Below, in pieces: positions 45,056 to 53,707 of a DNA stretch of 64,000 bases. Source of the stretch: Halomonas sp. LBP4 (lineage in GTDB: Bacteria; Pseudomonadota; Gammaproteobacteria; Pseudomonadales; Halomonadaceae); the NCBI RefSeq assembly GCF_003202205.1, contig NZ_PDOG01000007.1, positions 98,423-162,422 of the forward strand, in the 5' to 3' direction. Within the stretch, counting starts at the first letter, position 1; every line of letters starts with the position of its first letter. The notes under the pieces were generated by a model. That model made no database searches. It was not told where the DNA came from and worked only from the letters and a program-made list of their open reading frames with translations. The position numbers were made by a program, and so were the translations under genes.

Positions 45056-46258
45056 ATGAGCGATGGCCGGGAAGGGCCGGAAGACCGCGCGATAGCCGAC
45101 GACTCTGCCGACACGGCGATCCTGTTGTCGCGCCCCCGGCCGCCAGCCGGTGTGCGCATCGAGGCCGGCAGCGATGCCGAGGCCGTGGCCCGGTGGCTGG
45201 CGGAATACCGCGCCAGCCCCCGGACCCGGGCGGCCTATCGTCGCGAGGCCGAGCGGCTGCTGTTGTGGCTGCAGGGTCACGGGCTCGGCCTCGGCGGGGT
45301 GCGCCGCGAGCATCTCGACGCCTTCGAGGCCTTCCTCGCCGACCCGCGCCCGGCCCACCGCTGGGTGGGGCCGCCGCGCCCGCGACACAGTCCCGACTGG
45401 CGCCCCTTTCGTGGCCCGCTGTCGCCGGCCAGCCGCCGCCAGAGCCTGGTGATCCTCCAGGGGCTCTTCGCCTGGCTGGTGGAGGCCGGCTGGGTCGACC
45501 ACAACCCCTTCCGGCTGATGCGCGACAAGCGGCGGCGGCTCGACAACCGCCAGGGTGGGATCGAGCGCTACCTGGAGAAGCCGCTATGGGATTGGCTATG
45601 GGGCTGGCTCACCAGGCCGCTGGAGGAGGGCGCCTCGCGACGGCGGCGCTTCGAGGCCGAGCGCCGGCGCTTCGCGTTCGGCTTTGCCTACCTGCTGGCC
45701 CCGCGGGTCGGCGAGATGGCCGCGGCGCGCATGGGTGACTTCGTGCGCCGCGAAGGGCGCTGGTGGTGGCGGGTGGTGGGCAAGGGCGACAAGGCGGCAC
45801 GGATCCCGGTGCCGCCCGACATGCTGGCCCTGCTGGCAGCGTGGCGAGCCGCGCTGGGACTGTCGCCGCATCCGGCACCGGACGACGACGGTCCGCTGCT
45901 GCGAGCCCTGGATGGCAGGCGCGGCCTCGGCGACAACCGGCTCTACCGGTTGATCCGCGAGACCTTCCGCGACGCCGCCACCGCGCTGGAGAGGGAGCTG
46001 GGGGAGGGCGCCCGGGCCGAGGTGCTGTGCCTGCGTCGTGCCACCCCGCACTGGCTGCGGCATACCGCCCTGACCCACCAGGCCCAGGCCGGGGTGGAGC
46101 TGCGCTACCTCGCCGGCACCGCGCGCCATGCGCGGCTCGATACCACGGCCCGTTACCTGCACGCCGAGGACGAGGAGTGGCATCGCCAGCAGTCGGCCCA
46201 TGGCCTGGCGCCCCGCGCCGTTGCCAGAGATCGTGATGGCGGCCCCGACACGTTATAA
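45056..46258 (+). CDS. Solitary tyrosine recombinase (phage-integrase family)
   Basis: This is a 400-residue recombinase. A SAM-like core-binding domain spans about residues 40-160 (VARWLAEYRASPRTRAAYRREAERLLLWL). The catalytic domain shows Arg in LAPRVGEMAAARMGDF near 216, Lys in VVGKGDKAARIPVP, His-x-x-Arg in TPHWLRHTALTHQAQ near 331, His in GTARHARLDTT near 360 and Tyr in ARYLHAED near 366. All residues for strand exchange are present. It is not XerC/XerD, which are shorter. Its GC content equals the chromosome, so it has been resident for long. GAGGAGGCG precedes the ATG at 45056. Confidence 0.85.
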   Translation: MSDGREGPEDRAIADDSADTAILLSRPRPPAGVRIEAGSDAEAVARWLAEYRASPRTRAAYRREAERLLLWLQGHGLGLGGVRREHLDAFEAFLADPRPAHRWVGPPRPRHSPDWRPFRGPLSPASRRQSLVILQGLFAWLVEAGWVDHNPFRLMRDKRRRLDNRQGGIERYLEKPLWDWLWGWLTRPLEEGASRRRRFEAERRRFAFGFAYLLAPRVGEMAAARMGDFVRREGRWWWRVVGKGDKAARIPVPPDMLALLAAWRAALGLSPHPAPDDDGPLLRALDGRRGLGDNRLYRLIRETFRDAATALERELGEGARAEVLCLRRATPHWLRHTALTHQAQAGVELRYLAGTARHARLDTTARYLHAEDEEWHRQQSAHGLAPRAVARDRDGGPDTL

Positions 46259-46285
46259 TGGTGACAACCCCTTCAAGGAGGCGTC

Positions 46286-46711
46286 ATGAGTTCCGAGATC
46301 ACCGCCGAACAGGCCCAGCGGGAGCTGCTGGACGAGTTCGAGATATTCGACAACTGGATGGATCGCTACCAGTACATCATCGACATGGGCAAGCAGCTGC
46401 CTGATTTCCCCGAGGAGTGGAAGACCCCCGAGCGGAAGATCCAGGGCTGCCAGTCCAATGTCTGGATGCACCATTGTCGCGACGGCGAGGTGCTCCATTT
46501 CGATGCCGTCTCGGACGCCGCCATCGTTTCCGGGCTGATCGCCGTGCTGATGCGCATCTACAACGACCGCCCGGCGACCGAGATCCGTTCCACCAGCCCG
46601 CACTTCCTCAAGGACCTGGGGCTCGACAAGCATCTCTCGCCGACCCGCAGCAACGGCCTGAACAGCATGCTGGCACGCATCTACGAGGTCGCGGAGCGGG
46701 AAGCGGCCTGA
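46286..46711 (+). CDS. sufE: Cysteine desulfuration protein SufE
   Basis: SufE takes persulfide sulfur from the SufS desulfurase for Fe-S assembly. The 141-residue protein has the acceptor cysteine in ERKIQGCQSNVWM at about residue 55, the family N-terminal helix LLDEFEIFDNWMDRYQYIIDMGKQLP, and the C-terminus LTPTRSNGLNSMLARIYE-like segment. It is separated from sufBCDS, which are not in view, and may equally serve CsdA. An AAGGAGG site lies nine bases before the ATG. Confidence 0.92.
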   Translation: MSSEITAEQAQRELLDEFEIFDNWMDRYQYIIDMGKQLPDFPEEWKTPERKIQGCQSNVWMHHCRDGEVLHFDAVSDAAIVSGLIAVLMRIYNDRPATEIRSTSPHFLKDLGLDKHLSPTRSNGLNSMLARIYEVAEREAA

Positions 46712-46715
46712 ACGG

Positions 46716-47063
46716 TCACTGCCGGCGCCGGCCCTGCGGCCGGCAGGAGAAGTGCTCGTCCAGCTCGTCGTCTTCGCGACACAGCGCCTCGCTGGGCCCG
46801 CCCGGCACCGGGTCGATGCCGCCGTCGCTGCCGGGGTGACAGCGCACGATGCGTCTCGCCGCCAGCCAGCCCCCCTTGAAGGGTCCGTGCACCCGGATCG
46901 CCTCTACCGTGTAGTGGGAGCAGCTCGGCCAGAAGCGACAGCGAGGGCCGAGCAGGGGGCTGATCAGGTACTGATAGACCCTTACCAGGCCGACCATGAC
47001 CAGCCCCAGGGCACGGCCGAGCAGGCGGAGCGGCCGGCGCAGCCAGGCGGCGAGGCAGGGCAT
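46716..47063 (-). CDS. yidD: Membrane protein insertion efficiency factor YidD
   Basis: This is a 115-residue small membrane-associated protein with the YidD signature YQYLISPLLGPRCRFWPSCSHYTVEAIRVHGPFKGGWLAARRIVRCHPG. It helps YidC-dependent insertion. In most bacteria it lies between rnpA and yidC; here it is displaced next to hisI. A long acidic C-terminal extension (SEALCREDDELDEHF) follows the domain. It is convergent with sufE, with four bases between stops. Confidence 0.92.
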   Translation of the reverse strand: MPCLAAWLRRPLRLLGRALGLVMVGLVRVYQYLISPLLGPRCRFWPSCSHYTVEAIRVHGPFKGGWLAARRIVRCHPGSDGGIDPVPGGPSEALCREDDELDEHFSCRPQGRRRQ

Positions 47064-47068
47064 GGGGC

Positions 47069-47521
47069 TCAGCCCTCTTTCCCGGACCGGCCGTAGAGGG
47101 TGGCCGGGTCGATCAGCGGGTCACTGGTGATGCGCGCGCGGTCCTCCTCGAGCGCCACGTAGAAGCAGCTGCGCCGACCGGTATGGCAGGCGGGACCCGT
47201 CTGGTCGACCTGCAGCAGCAGGGTGTCGCCGTCACAATCCAGCGCCGCACCCGCGAGATGCTGCTGTTGGCCGGAGGACTCGCCCTTGCGCCATAGCCTG
47301 CCGCGGGAACGCGACCAGTAGCAGACACGCCGGGTGCGTAGCGTCTCCTCCAGCGCCTCGCGGTTCATCCAGGCCATCATCAGTACCTCGCCGCTGTCGT
47401 GCTGCTGGGCGATGGCGGGGATCAGGCCGTCGGCATTGAAGCGTACCGCGGCGAGTATCTCGGCCAGGGGGTGCCGGCTGTCGATGGTGGCCTGCTCGAG
47501 GCGCTTGAAGGTGTCACTCAT
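47069..47521 (-). CDS. hisI: Phosphoribosyl-AMP cyclohydrolase
   Basis: This enzyme performs the third step of histidine synthesis, opening the PR-AMP ring. The 150-residue single-domain protein shows GEVLMMAWMNREALEETLRTRRVCYWSRSRGRLWRKGESSGQQQ, DCDGDTLLLQVDQTGPACHTGRRSCFY; the aspartates of DCDGD bind Mg2+ and the cysteines bind zinc. The hisE part is absent, so hisE must be separate. The gene is unlinked to other his genes here and follows zur. Confidence 0.95.
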   Translation of the reverse strand: MSDTFKRLEQATIDSRHPLAEILAAVRFNADGLIPAIAQQHDSGEVLMMAWMNREALEETLRTRRVCYWSRSRGRLWRKGESSGQQQHLAGAALDCDGDTLLLQVDQTGPACHTGRRSCFYVALEEDRARITSDPLIDPATLYGRSGKEG

Positions 47522-47557
47522 GCGGACTCCGGGTGATGGCTCGAAAGGGAAGGGCGC

Positions 47558-48022
47558 TCACTGCTCGCCGGCGACGGCCTGGAGGCAGGCCTCGCAACGG
47601 CCAAGCAGCTCGATGGTCTGGCGGTCGACACGAAACCCCAGGTCTCGGGCGCGCCGTACCAGTTGGGCATTGACGTCGTCCAGGTGGAGTTCCTCGACGC
47701 GGCCGCAATGGCGGCAGATCAGCAGTTGGAAGCCGTGGGCATGCTCGGGACAGGGGCAGGCCACGTAGGCGTTGAGCGACTCGATGCGATGCACCAGTCC
47801 CTGGTCGATGAGAAACTCCAGGGCCCGGTAGATGGTCGGCGGCCGAGCCGCGGCGTGCTCCGTCGCCAGCCGGTCGAGGAGATCATAGGCCTTGAGGCCG
47901 CCGGGGGAGTCGGCGATCATCTCCAGCACGCGCCGCCGGATCGGCGTGAAGCGCGCGCCGCGACGCTGGCATTGCCGTTCGGCCTGATGCATCAGGGCAC
48001 GGGAGTCGGTCATGGTGGCCAT
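47558..48022 (-). CDS. zur: Fur-family zinc uptake regulator Zur
   Basis: This 154-residue winged-helix repressor shows its DNA-binding part as ARFTPIRRRVLEMIADSPGGLKAYDLLDRL and PPTIYRALEFLIDQGLVHRIESLNAYVAC. The structural zinc site uses CRHCGRV and the C-terminal GRCEAC pair. The C-rich PCPEHAHGFQLLICRHC pattern is Zur rather than Fur. It lies upstream of hisI in the same direction; znu genes are not in view. Confidence 0.88.
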   Translation of the reverse strand: MATMTDSRALMHQAERQCQRRGARFTPIRRRVLEMIADSPGGLKAYDLLDRLATEHAAARPPTIYRALEFLIDQGLVHRIESLNAYVACPCPEHAHGFQLLICRHCGRVEELHLDDVNAQLVRRARDLGFRVDRQTIELLGRCEACLQAVAGEQ

Positions 48023-48159
48023 GCGGTGACTGAGTGGAATGCCATATTCTACGCGGCGGGCGGCGAGGGAGCCAGTCGGCGCCCCTCAGCCCCAGGGCAA
48101 TCGCCGTTACCCAAAGCGAGAGGCGCCGGGGACGTTACCGCCATCTGCGATAGCCCTGC

Positions 48160-49149
48160 TCAGCCCACGGCAACGGCCGGCAGCTCCGGTTCGGTCTCGC
48201 GCAGCTCGCTCTGCCGGGCGAAGTGCTGCTGGGCGAAGGCCACCCGCTGCTCGGGTGTGCTGCCTTCCGGCTGTCGCTCGATCAGGTCGAGGCGGGGCCT
48301 GAGTCCCTCGCCATTGGCCATCTGGATGGCCAGCCCGGGGCGGGCATTGAGCTCCAGCAGCATGGGGCCGAGATCCCGGTCGAGGACCATGTCGGTGCCG
48401 AGATACCCGAGCCCGGTCATCTCGTAGCAGCCGGCGGCCATCAACAGCAGGGTGCGCCAGCCCGGGATCCGCAGGCTGACCAGCTCGTGGCCGGTATCCG
48501 GATGGTCGTGGCGGGTGCGGTCGAACTGCACGCTGCGGATGGCGGTGCCGCTGGCGATGTCGAGCCCCACGCCCACCGCGCCCTGGTGCAGGTTGGCCTT
48601 GCCATCGGAGGCGGCCGTGGAAAGGCGCATCATGGCCATGACCGGAAAGCCGCGGAAGACGATCACCCGGATGTCCGGGACCCCTTCGTAGGTGTACTCC
48701 GAGAGACTCTCGTCGAAGTTGATCAGCGCCTCGACCACCGCCACGTCCGGTGACCCGCCCAGGGAGTAGAGCCCGGAGAGGATGTTGGAGACGTGGCGCT
48801 CGATGTCCTCGAGCCTGAGCTGGGCGCCGCTGGGTTTGACGTAGAGACCGTCGGCGCTGTGCTCGATGACCAGGATCCCCTTGCCGCCGCTGCCCTTGGC
48901 CGGCTTGATGACGAAGCCGTGGTGGCCCTCGAGCATGGTGCGCAGCTGCTTGACACCGAACTGGGTCGTCACGGTGCCGATCAGCGCCGGCGTGGTGATG
49001 CCGTGCTCCTGGGCCAGCAGCTTGGTCTTGAGCTTGTCGTCCACCAGCGGATAGAGCCGTCGGCTGTTGTAACGGCCGATATAGCGGATGTTGCGCCGAT
49101 TCATGCCGATGATGCCCTTGGTGCGAAGCTTTTCGGGGGTCGTCCACAT
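48160..49149 (-). CDS. ATP-grasp alpha-L-glutamate ligase-like protein
   Basis: This is a 329-residue RimK-like ATP-grasp enzyme. Visible are the ATP-binding FVIKPAKGSGGKGILVIE near residue 78, and the metal-binding PMLLELNARPGLAIQMANGEGL near 275. The family is annotated as alpha-L-glutamate ligase-like; the likely reaction is ATP-driven amide formation between an amino acid and a peptide or protein, with unknown substrate. It is the last gene of a three-gene set with the transglutaminase-like membrane protein and the retropepsin lipoprotein, five bases from the former. The ATG at 49149 has GAGG upstream. Confidence 0.82.
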   Translation of the reverse strand: MWTTPEKLRTKGIIGMNRRNIRYIGRYNSRRLYPLVDDKLKTKLLAQEHGITTPALIGTVTTQFGVKQLRTMLEGHHGFVIKPAKGSGGKGILVIEHSADGLYVKPSGAQLRLEDIERHVSNILSGLYSLGGSPDVAVVEALINFDESLSEYTYEGVPDIRVIVFRGFPVMAMMRLSTAASDGKANLHQGAVGVGLDIASGTAIRSVQFDRTRHDHPDTGHELVSLRIPGWRTLLLMAAGCYEMTGLGYLGTDMVLDRDLGPMLLELNARPGLAIQMANGEGLRPRLDLIERQPEGSTPEQRVAFAQQHFARQSELRETEPELPAVAVG

Positions 49150-49154
49150 GGGGC

Positions 49155-50660
49155 TCAATCCTCGGTGACGGGCTTGAAACGGCGCAACTCCAGCAAGCGG
49201 TAGCCGGTATAGTTGCCGAGCAGCAGGATCAGTGCCATCAGTATCAGCTGGACCCCCAGGAAATTGAAAGTGATATGACGGATCCAGGGGTTGTTCATGG
49301 CCAGGTAGGCGAGCACCGCGGTGAGCAGGCTGCCGCCGCCCTGGATCAGCACCTCCTTGGGCCCCTCTTCTTCCCACAGGATCGACATCCGCTCGATGGT
49401 CCAGGAGAGGATGATCATCGGGAAGAAGGTGATGGTCAGGCCGGCGTTGAGGCCGAAGCGGTACGAGAGCACCGAGAACAGCGAGATGATGGCGATCACC
49501 GTGATGATCACCGCCGTCACCCTCGCCACCAGCAGCAGGTTCAGATAGGACAGGTAACTTCGGATCACCAGGCCCACGGCGACGACCAGCAGGAAACCGA
49601 CCAGCCCCGTGATCAGGGTGGTCTGGATGAAGGCCAGTGCAATCAGCACGGGCATGAAGGTGCCCGACGTCTTGATGCCGACCAGCACCCTGAGAATCAC
49701 CACCACCAGGGCACCGATGGGGATCAGCAGGATGGTCTGAAACAGTGCCTGCTCCTCGAGCGGCAGGCTGTGGATCGAGAAGTTGAGCAGGGTGTCGTCG
49801 GCCAGTTGATTGCGCACCGCGGCGGCGGCGGGCTGGTTGTGGGTGAGCATCGAAAAGGTCACCCGGGAGTTGGTCGCCCCCTGGACCTCCAGCACCGCCT
49901 GGCCGGCGGACTCCCAGAGCAACAGGTTGTCGGGGCGGCCCTGCTCGCCGGTCGCCGGGTTGAACAGCGCCCACTCCTCTTCATCGAAGACCTGCACCCA
50001 GGAGGTCAGGCTCTGGCGTCGCCGGCCATCCTCGAGCATCAGGCCGCTGACCTCCCGAGCCGGCACCCCGGCCTGGTTGAGCAGGCGGACCAGCAGGGGG
50101 CTGCGCTCGAACTGGGTCAACAGCAGGCGGGCGTTCTCGCCCTGACGCTCATCGCCGAAGTCGCGGATCAGCTCGCGGGCGAAGGTGAAGGCGTCGGCAC
50201 TGCGCCCCCAGGCACGCTCGATCACCTGGGCCGCGGCGGTGTCGTAGGGGCGCTCCCAGACGATGTCGCGCTGCAGGGGAGGGGGCTCGACCTCCGGCGC
50301 CCGCGCGCCCGGGGCCACCAGCAACTGTGCGGTGTAGTAGAGCTGCTGGTCGCCGGCCGCCTCGCGGATCGACCACTGGGCGCGTCGGCCACGCTCGTCC
50401 TCGAGGAAGGCCAGCCCGAAACCGGGGGAGGCCGTGTTCTCGGTCAGCAGCCGGAAGCCCTGCTGGTTGGCGGGCAGGGCCATGTCGACCTTGACCGGGC
50501 CATTCTGGGCGTTGAAATTGACCTGGGCCTCGACCTCCCAGACCTGGCGCTGCTCGCCGGGCGTCCAGGGAACCTCGAGCTGTACGTGTCGATGCAGGCT
50601 CATGGCGATACCGACTACCAGCAGCAGGCCGACGATCAGATAGAAGGGCAGTCGTGACAT
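49155..50660 (-). CDS. Inactive-transglutaminase / 7TM membrane protein
   Basis: This is a 501-residue protein. After one N-terminal helix (LPFYLIVGLLLVVGIAMSL) comes a periplasmic part of about 240 residues with a transglutaminase-like fold (ARLLLTQFERSPLLVRLLNQAGVPAREVSGLMLEDG) that lacks the Cys-His-Asp triad in a convincing form. About seven helices follow from residue 300 (LIPIGALVVVILRVLVGIKTSGTFMPVLIALAF and on). The membrane part has no transporter signature. In its family it accompanies ATP-grasp ligases and retropepsin-like proteases, suggesting a platform that binds a periplasmic substrate. Confidence 0.8.
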   Translation of the reverse strand: MSRLPFYLIVGLLLVVGIAMSLHRHVQLEVPWTPGEQRQVWEVEAQVNFNAQNGPVKVDMALPANQQGFRLLTENTASPGFGLAFLEDERGRRAQWSIREAAGDQQLYYTAQLLVAPGARAPEVEPPPLQRDIVWERPYDTAAAQVIERAWGRSADAFTFARELIRDFGDERQGENARLLLTQFERSPLLVRLLNQAGVPAREVSGLMLEDGRRRQSLTSWVQVFDEEEWALFNPATGEQGRPDNLLLWESAGQAVLEVQGATNSRVTFSMLTHNQPAAAAVRNQLADDTLLNFSIHSLPLEEQALFQTILLIPIGALVVVILRVLVGIKTSGTFMPVLIALAFIQTTLITGLVGFLLVVAVGLVIRSYLSYLNLLLVARVTAVIITVIAIISLFSVLSYRFGLNAGLTITFFPMIILSWTIERMSILWEEEGPKEVLIQGGGSLLTAVLAYLAMNNPWIRHITFNFLGVQLILMALILLLGNYTGYRLLELRRFKPVTED

Positions 50661-50702
50661 GGATCATCCTTGGAAGGGTCGGGCGCCTGGTCAGCCGGCG
50701 CT

Positions 50703-51548
50703 TCAGGCTTCTTCTTCGTCATCTCGGTCCCCGGTCTCGTCGCGGTCGGCTTCCTCTGCCGGACGCCCGCCGGGAAATTCCGGGCGCTCATGCAGGTAGC
50801 TCTCCGCCACATCGATCACCGCGATATCCATCAGGAACCGCCGTCCCAGCAGCACCGGGTAGTTGAGATGCGAGCGGTCGTTGAGGGTGAATTCCACCGT
50901 CTCGCGTATCGGCCCCAGGGTCATCAGCAGGCTGACCACCGGCCTGGAGTGCTCGCCGGTCGCCTGGTGGATGCGCACGCGACGCTCTATCGGTGCCTCG
51001 ATCCAGTCGTCGCGAACCCCTTCGACGGCCACGTCCTTCTCGCCCAGGCCGAGCTTGAACCGCACCCAGTCCTCGCCGTCACGCTCGAAGCGAGTTACCT
51101 CGGTGGCCGAGAGCGAGGAGGTGTTGGCCCCGGAGTCGACTCGCGCCTTGAGGTAGGTGCCGACATCCGGCAGGCCGACCCACTCACTGCGGCCGACCAC
51201 GGCCTTGTTGGCCAGCCCGAGCTCGTCGGCGGCGCACTCCCGGGACATGACGACCGGTTCGCCATCGCCATGCTCCAGGCGCTCGATGTCGGCACGCAGG
51301 TGGCCCAGCAGGCTGCCGAGCTCACGCACCTCGGTATGCATCAGGTCCTGGCGGTGGAACTGTTCGGCGAGCCGCTCCTGCTGCACGTCACAGCGCGAGG
51401 CCAGGTCGGTCTCCAGGCGGTCGATGCGCATCGCGAATTCATCGGGTGTCAGCACCGGCGGCGGCTCGGGGCGGTCGCTTGGCAGGGCGCAGCCGGTCAC
51501 CAGCAGGGCGAGGGATAGGGCTCCGGTGTGCAGCAGGCGTTGTCGCAT
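50703..51548 (-). CDS. Retropepsin-like aspartic protease lipoprotein
   Basis: This is a 281-residue protein. The lipobox LLVTGC at residues 15-20 marks a lipoprotein. A coiled-coil stretch follows (RIDRLETDLASRCDVQQERLAEQF), then a retropepsin domain with the catalytic ARVDSGANTSSLSA near residue 139 and the flap/strand YPVLLGRRFLMDIAVIDV near 240. Databases call the family ATP-dependent zinc protease, but the DSGA motif is that of aspartic proteases. The C-terminus is extremely acidic (ETGDRDDEEEA). First gene of the trio; its upstream region holds an AT-rich palindrome. Confidence 0.82.
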   Translation of the reverse strand: MRQRLLHTGALSLALLVTGCALPSDRPEPPPVLTPDEFAMRIDRLETDLASRCDVQQERLAEQFHRQDLMHTEVRELGSLLGHLRADIERLEHGDGEPVVMSRECAADELGLANKAVVGRSEWVGLPDVGTYLKARVDSGANTSSLSATEVTRFERDGEDWVRFKLGLGEKDVAVEGVRDDWIEAPIERRVRIHQATGEHSRPVVSLLMTLGPIRETVEFTLNDRSHLNYPVLLGRRFLMDIAVIDVAESYLHERPEFPGGRPAEEADRDETGDRDDEEEA

Positions 51549-51842
51549 GGGGTGAGGAAGATCCTATGAATGGTGGCGTGATGATAAGGAGTCGCTGGCT
51601 GCCTTGTCCAACGTCCAACGCCGGATGCTGGAGCGCCGAGGTTGAGTTGGCTCCATGCGGGGACGCGAGCCAGTCATGATTTAACATAATATACATTATA
51701 CGAACCCACGGCTGGCCTGGTCCCGGATGAGTCGCTCGCTGGCCCCCGGCTCTCGCTTGACGAATCCTCCCTGAACCATACGGCGTCGCCCCCGGCTCAT
51801 GCGAACCAGGGGCGACGTCGAGGCGCTTCGCGCCATCGGGAC
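51549..51842. promoter_or_regulatory. Region between the protease lipoprotein and ectC
   Basis: No gene fits in these 294 bases. ATAATATACATTAT at 51686-51699 is a palindrome with one mismatch inside the only AT-rich patch and, read on the minus strand, contains TATAAT, so it is the likely promoter/operator for the protease trio. CGTCGCCCC (51784-51792) and GGGGCGACG (51809-51817) form a hairpin after ectC, a probable terminator without T-run. Confidence 0.5.
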
Positions 51843-52253
51843 TCAGAGCGGCTTGTCGTCGTCGGCCTCGGCGGGCGCGTAGGAGCCATCCTCGCGATGC
51901 ACCTCGTGACCGGTCAGGCCCGGTGTGAAGACGCATGCCAGGTGCATGGTCTTGCTCGCCCGCAGCAGATGCTCGTCATGTTGATCGAGGATATAGATGT
52001 CGCCCGGCTTGATCGGCCAGATCTTGCCGTCGGCCAGGGTCTCCACCTCGCCTTCGCCCTCGATGCAGTAGACCGCCTCGAAGTGATGCTTGTAGTGGAT
52101 GTGGGTTTCGGTCCCTGCGTAGATCCGCGTGACATGGAAGGAACAGTTGCCGCCATCGTCGGCCAGCGACAGGCGGGTGCTGTCCCAGTTGCCGTTCTCG
52201 GCCTTGACCAGGCGGTCGGTCTGGCGTGCTTCCTCGAGGTTGCGAACGATCAT
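51843..52253 (-). CDS. ectC: Ectoine synthase
   Basis: EctC closes N-gamma-acetyl-diaminobutyrate to the compatible solute ectoine. The 136-residue cupin has the family N-terminus MIVRNLEEARQTDRLVKAENGNWDSTRLSLADDGGNCSFHVTRIYAGTETHIHYKHHFEAVYCIEGEGEVE (iron-binding Glu, Tyr and His in this region), YILDQHDEHLLRASK and LACVFTPGLTGHEVHREDG. It lies 100 bases after ectB, across a strong hairpin. GGAGTT precedes the ATG. No ectD is adjacent. Confidence 0.98.
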   Translation of the reverse strand: MIVRNLEEARQTDRLVKAENGNWDSTRLSLADDGGNCSFHVTRIYAGTETHIHYKHHFEAVYCIEGEGEVETLADGKIWPIKPGDIYILDQHDEHLLRASKTMHLACVFTPGLTGHEVHREDGSYAPAEADDDKPL

Positions 52254-52286
52254 GGGTGAACTCCGATGTATGGGGTATCGATGACG

Positions 52287-52309
52287 GGCCGGTCGTCCAG
52301 GGACCGGCC
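52287..52309 (-). other. Hairpin between ectB and ectC
   Basis: GGCCGGTC (52287-52294) and GACCGGCC (52302-52309) form a perfect eight-base-pair stem with a seven-base loop. It lacks a T-run. It may stabilise, attenuate or separate the ectAB and ectC messages. Confidence 0.55.
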
Positions 52310-52353
52310 GATGACCGGGCCGCCGCCGAATCGGCGCGCGGCCCTCCAGACTA

Positions 52354-53619
52354 TCAGCTCAGCGCCTGCTTGACGCTGGTCTCGAGGATGTCCAGGCCTT
52401 CCAGCAGATCCTCGTCGGTGATGGTCAGCGGGCAGAGGCACTTGACCACTTCGCCGTCCTGGCCGCTGGTCTCGATCACCAGGCCGTTCTCGAAGGCCCT
52501 GGCGGTGATCTTGTCGGCGATCTCGCCGCTGCCCACGTCGATGCCGCGCATCAGGCCGCGGCCACGCTCGGAGGCCTCGATGCCCTGCTCGCTGATCCAG
52601 GCGGCGATCTGCTGGAAGCGCTCGGCGACCACCCTGCCCTTGCGCTGGACATCACGCTCGAAGCTGTCGTCGCGCCAGTAGTGCTTGAGTGCCGCCGCGG
52701 CGGTGGTGAAGGCCAGGGCGAAGCCGCGGAAGGTGCCGTTGTACTGGCCGGGCTTCCACTGGTCGAGCTCGGGGCGCATGAGCACGTGGGAGAACGGCAG
52801 GCCGAGCCCGGACAGTGACTTGGAGTTGGTGACGATGTCGGGTACGACGCCGGCATGCTCGAAGCTGAAGAACTTGCCGGTACGGCCGCAGCCGGCCTGG
52901 ATGTCGTCGATGATCAGCAGGATGTCGTGCTCGCGACAGATGCCTTCCAGGCGCTTGAGCCACTCGAGACCGGCGACGTTGATGCCGCCCTCGCCCTGCA
53001 CGGTCTCGACGATCACCCCGGCCGGTACGTCCAGGCCACCGGATTTGTCGCCGAGCAGCTTCTCGAAGTAGTCCAGGGTGTCGGTGGCGTTGCCCAGGTA
53101 GCCGTCGTAGGGCATGAAGGTGCCGCCCACGGTCGGTACGCCGCCGGTGGCCTCACGGAACTTGCGGTTGCCGGTGGTGGCCAGGGCGCCCATGGTCACG
53201 CCGTGGAAGCCGTTGGTGAAGGTGACGATGTTGTGCCGTCCCTTGGCATTGCGGGCCAGGCGAATGGCGGCCTCGACGGCGTTGGTGCCGGTCGGCCCCG
53301 GGAACTGGACCTTGTAGTCCAGGCCGCGCGGCTTGAGGATCAGCTCCTCGAGGGTCTCGAGATAGTCGCGCTTGGCGGCGGTCCAGAAGTCCAGGCCGTG
53401 GATGATGTTGTCCTCGGCGAGGTAATCGAGCAGTGCCTGCTTGATCTTCGGATTGTTGTGGCCGTAGTTGAGGGTGCCGGCGCCGGCGAGAAAGTCGATG
53501 TATTCGCGACCGTCCTCATCGGTCAGACGGGCATTGCGCGCCTGGGTGAAGACCACTGGAAAGGAGCGGGAATAGGTCCGGACTTCGGATTCCATGCGTT
53601 CGAGGATCTGGGTCTGCAT
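52354..53619 (-). CDS. ectB: Diaminobutyrate-2-oxoglutarate transaminase
   Basis: EctB is the first ectoine enzyme, transferring an amino group from glutamate to aspartate semialdehyde to give diaminobutyrate. The 421-residue class III PLP aminotransferase shows GPTGTNAVEAAIRLAR near 110, the LIIDDIQAGCGRTGKFF segment near 225 and the PLP lysine in TNSKSLSGLGLP near 266. The ATG at 53619 has a very strong AAGGAGG site; the longer open frame upstream overlaps ectA on the same strand and is not coding. Normal length for EctB. Confidence 0.97.
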   Translation of the reverse strand: MQTQILERMESEVRTYSRSFPVVFTQARNARLTDEDGREYIDFLAGAGTLNYGHNNPKIKQALLDYLAEDNIIHGLDFWTAAKRDYLETLEELILKPRGLDYKVQFPGPTGTNAVEAAIRLARNAKGRHNIVTFTNGFHGVTMGALATTGNRKFREATGGVPTVGGTFMPYDGYLGNATDTLDYFEKLLGDKSGGLDVPAGVIVETVQGEGGINVAGLEWLKRLEGICREHDILLIIDDIQAGCGRTGKFFSFEHAGVVPDIVTNSKSLSGLGLPFSHVLMRPELDQWKPGQYNGTFRGFALAFTTAAAALKHYWRDDSFERDVQRKGRVVAERFQQIAAWISEQGIEASERGRGLMRGIDVGSGEIADKITARAFENGLVIETSGQDGEVVKCLCPLTITDEDLLEGLDILETSVKQALS

Positions 53620-53707
53620 CTGGCGACCTCCTTGTGAGAAGACGAATCGGATAGGCATGGCGGGGCCGACCTGCGACCACACGCCAGGCAGGAAAGTGCG
53701 GGGTGAC

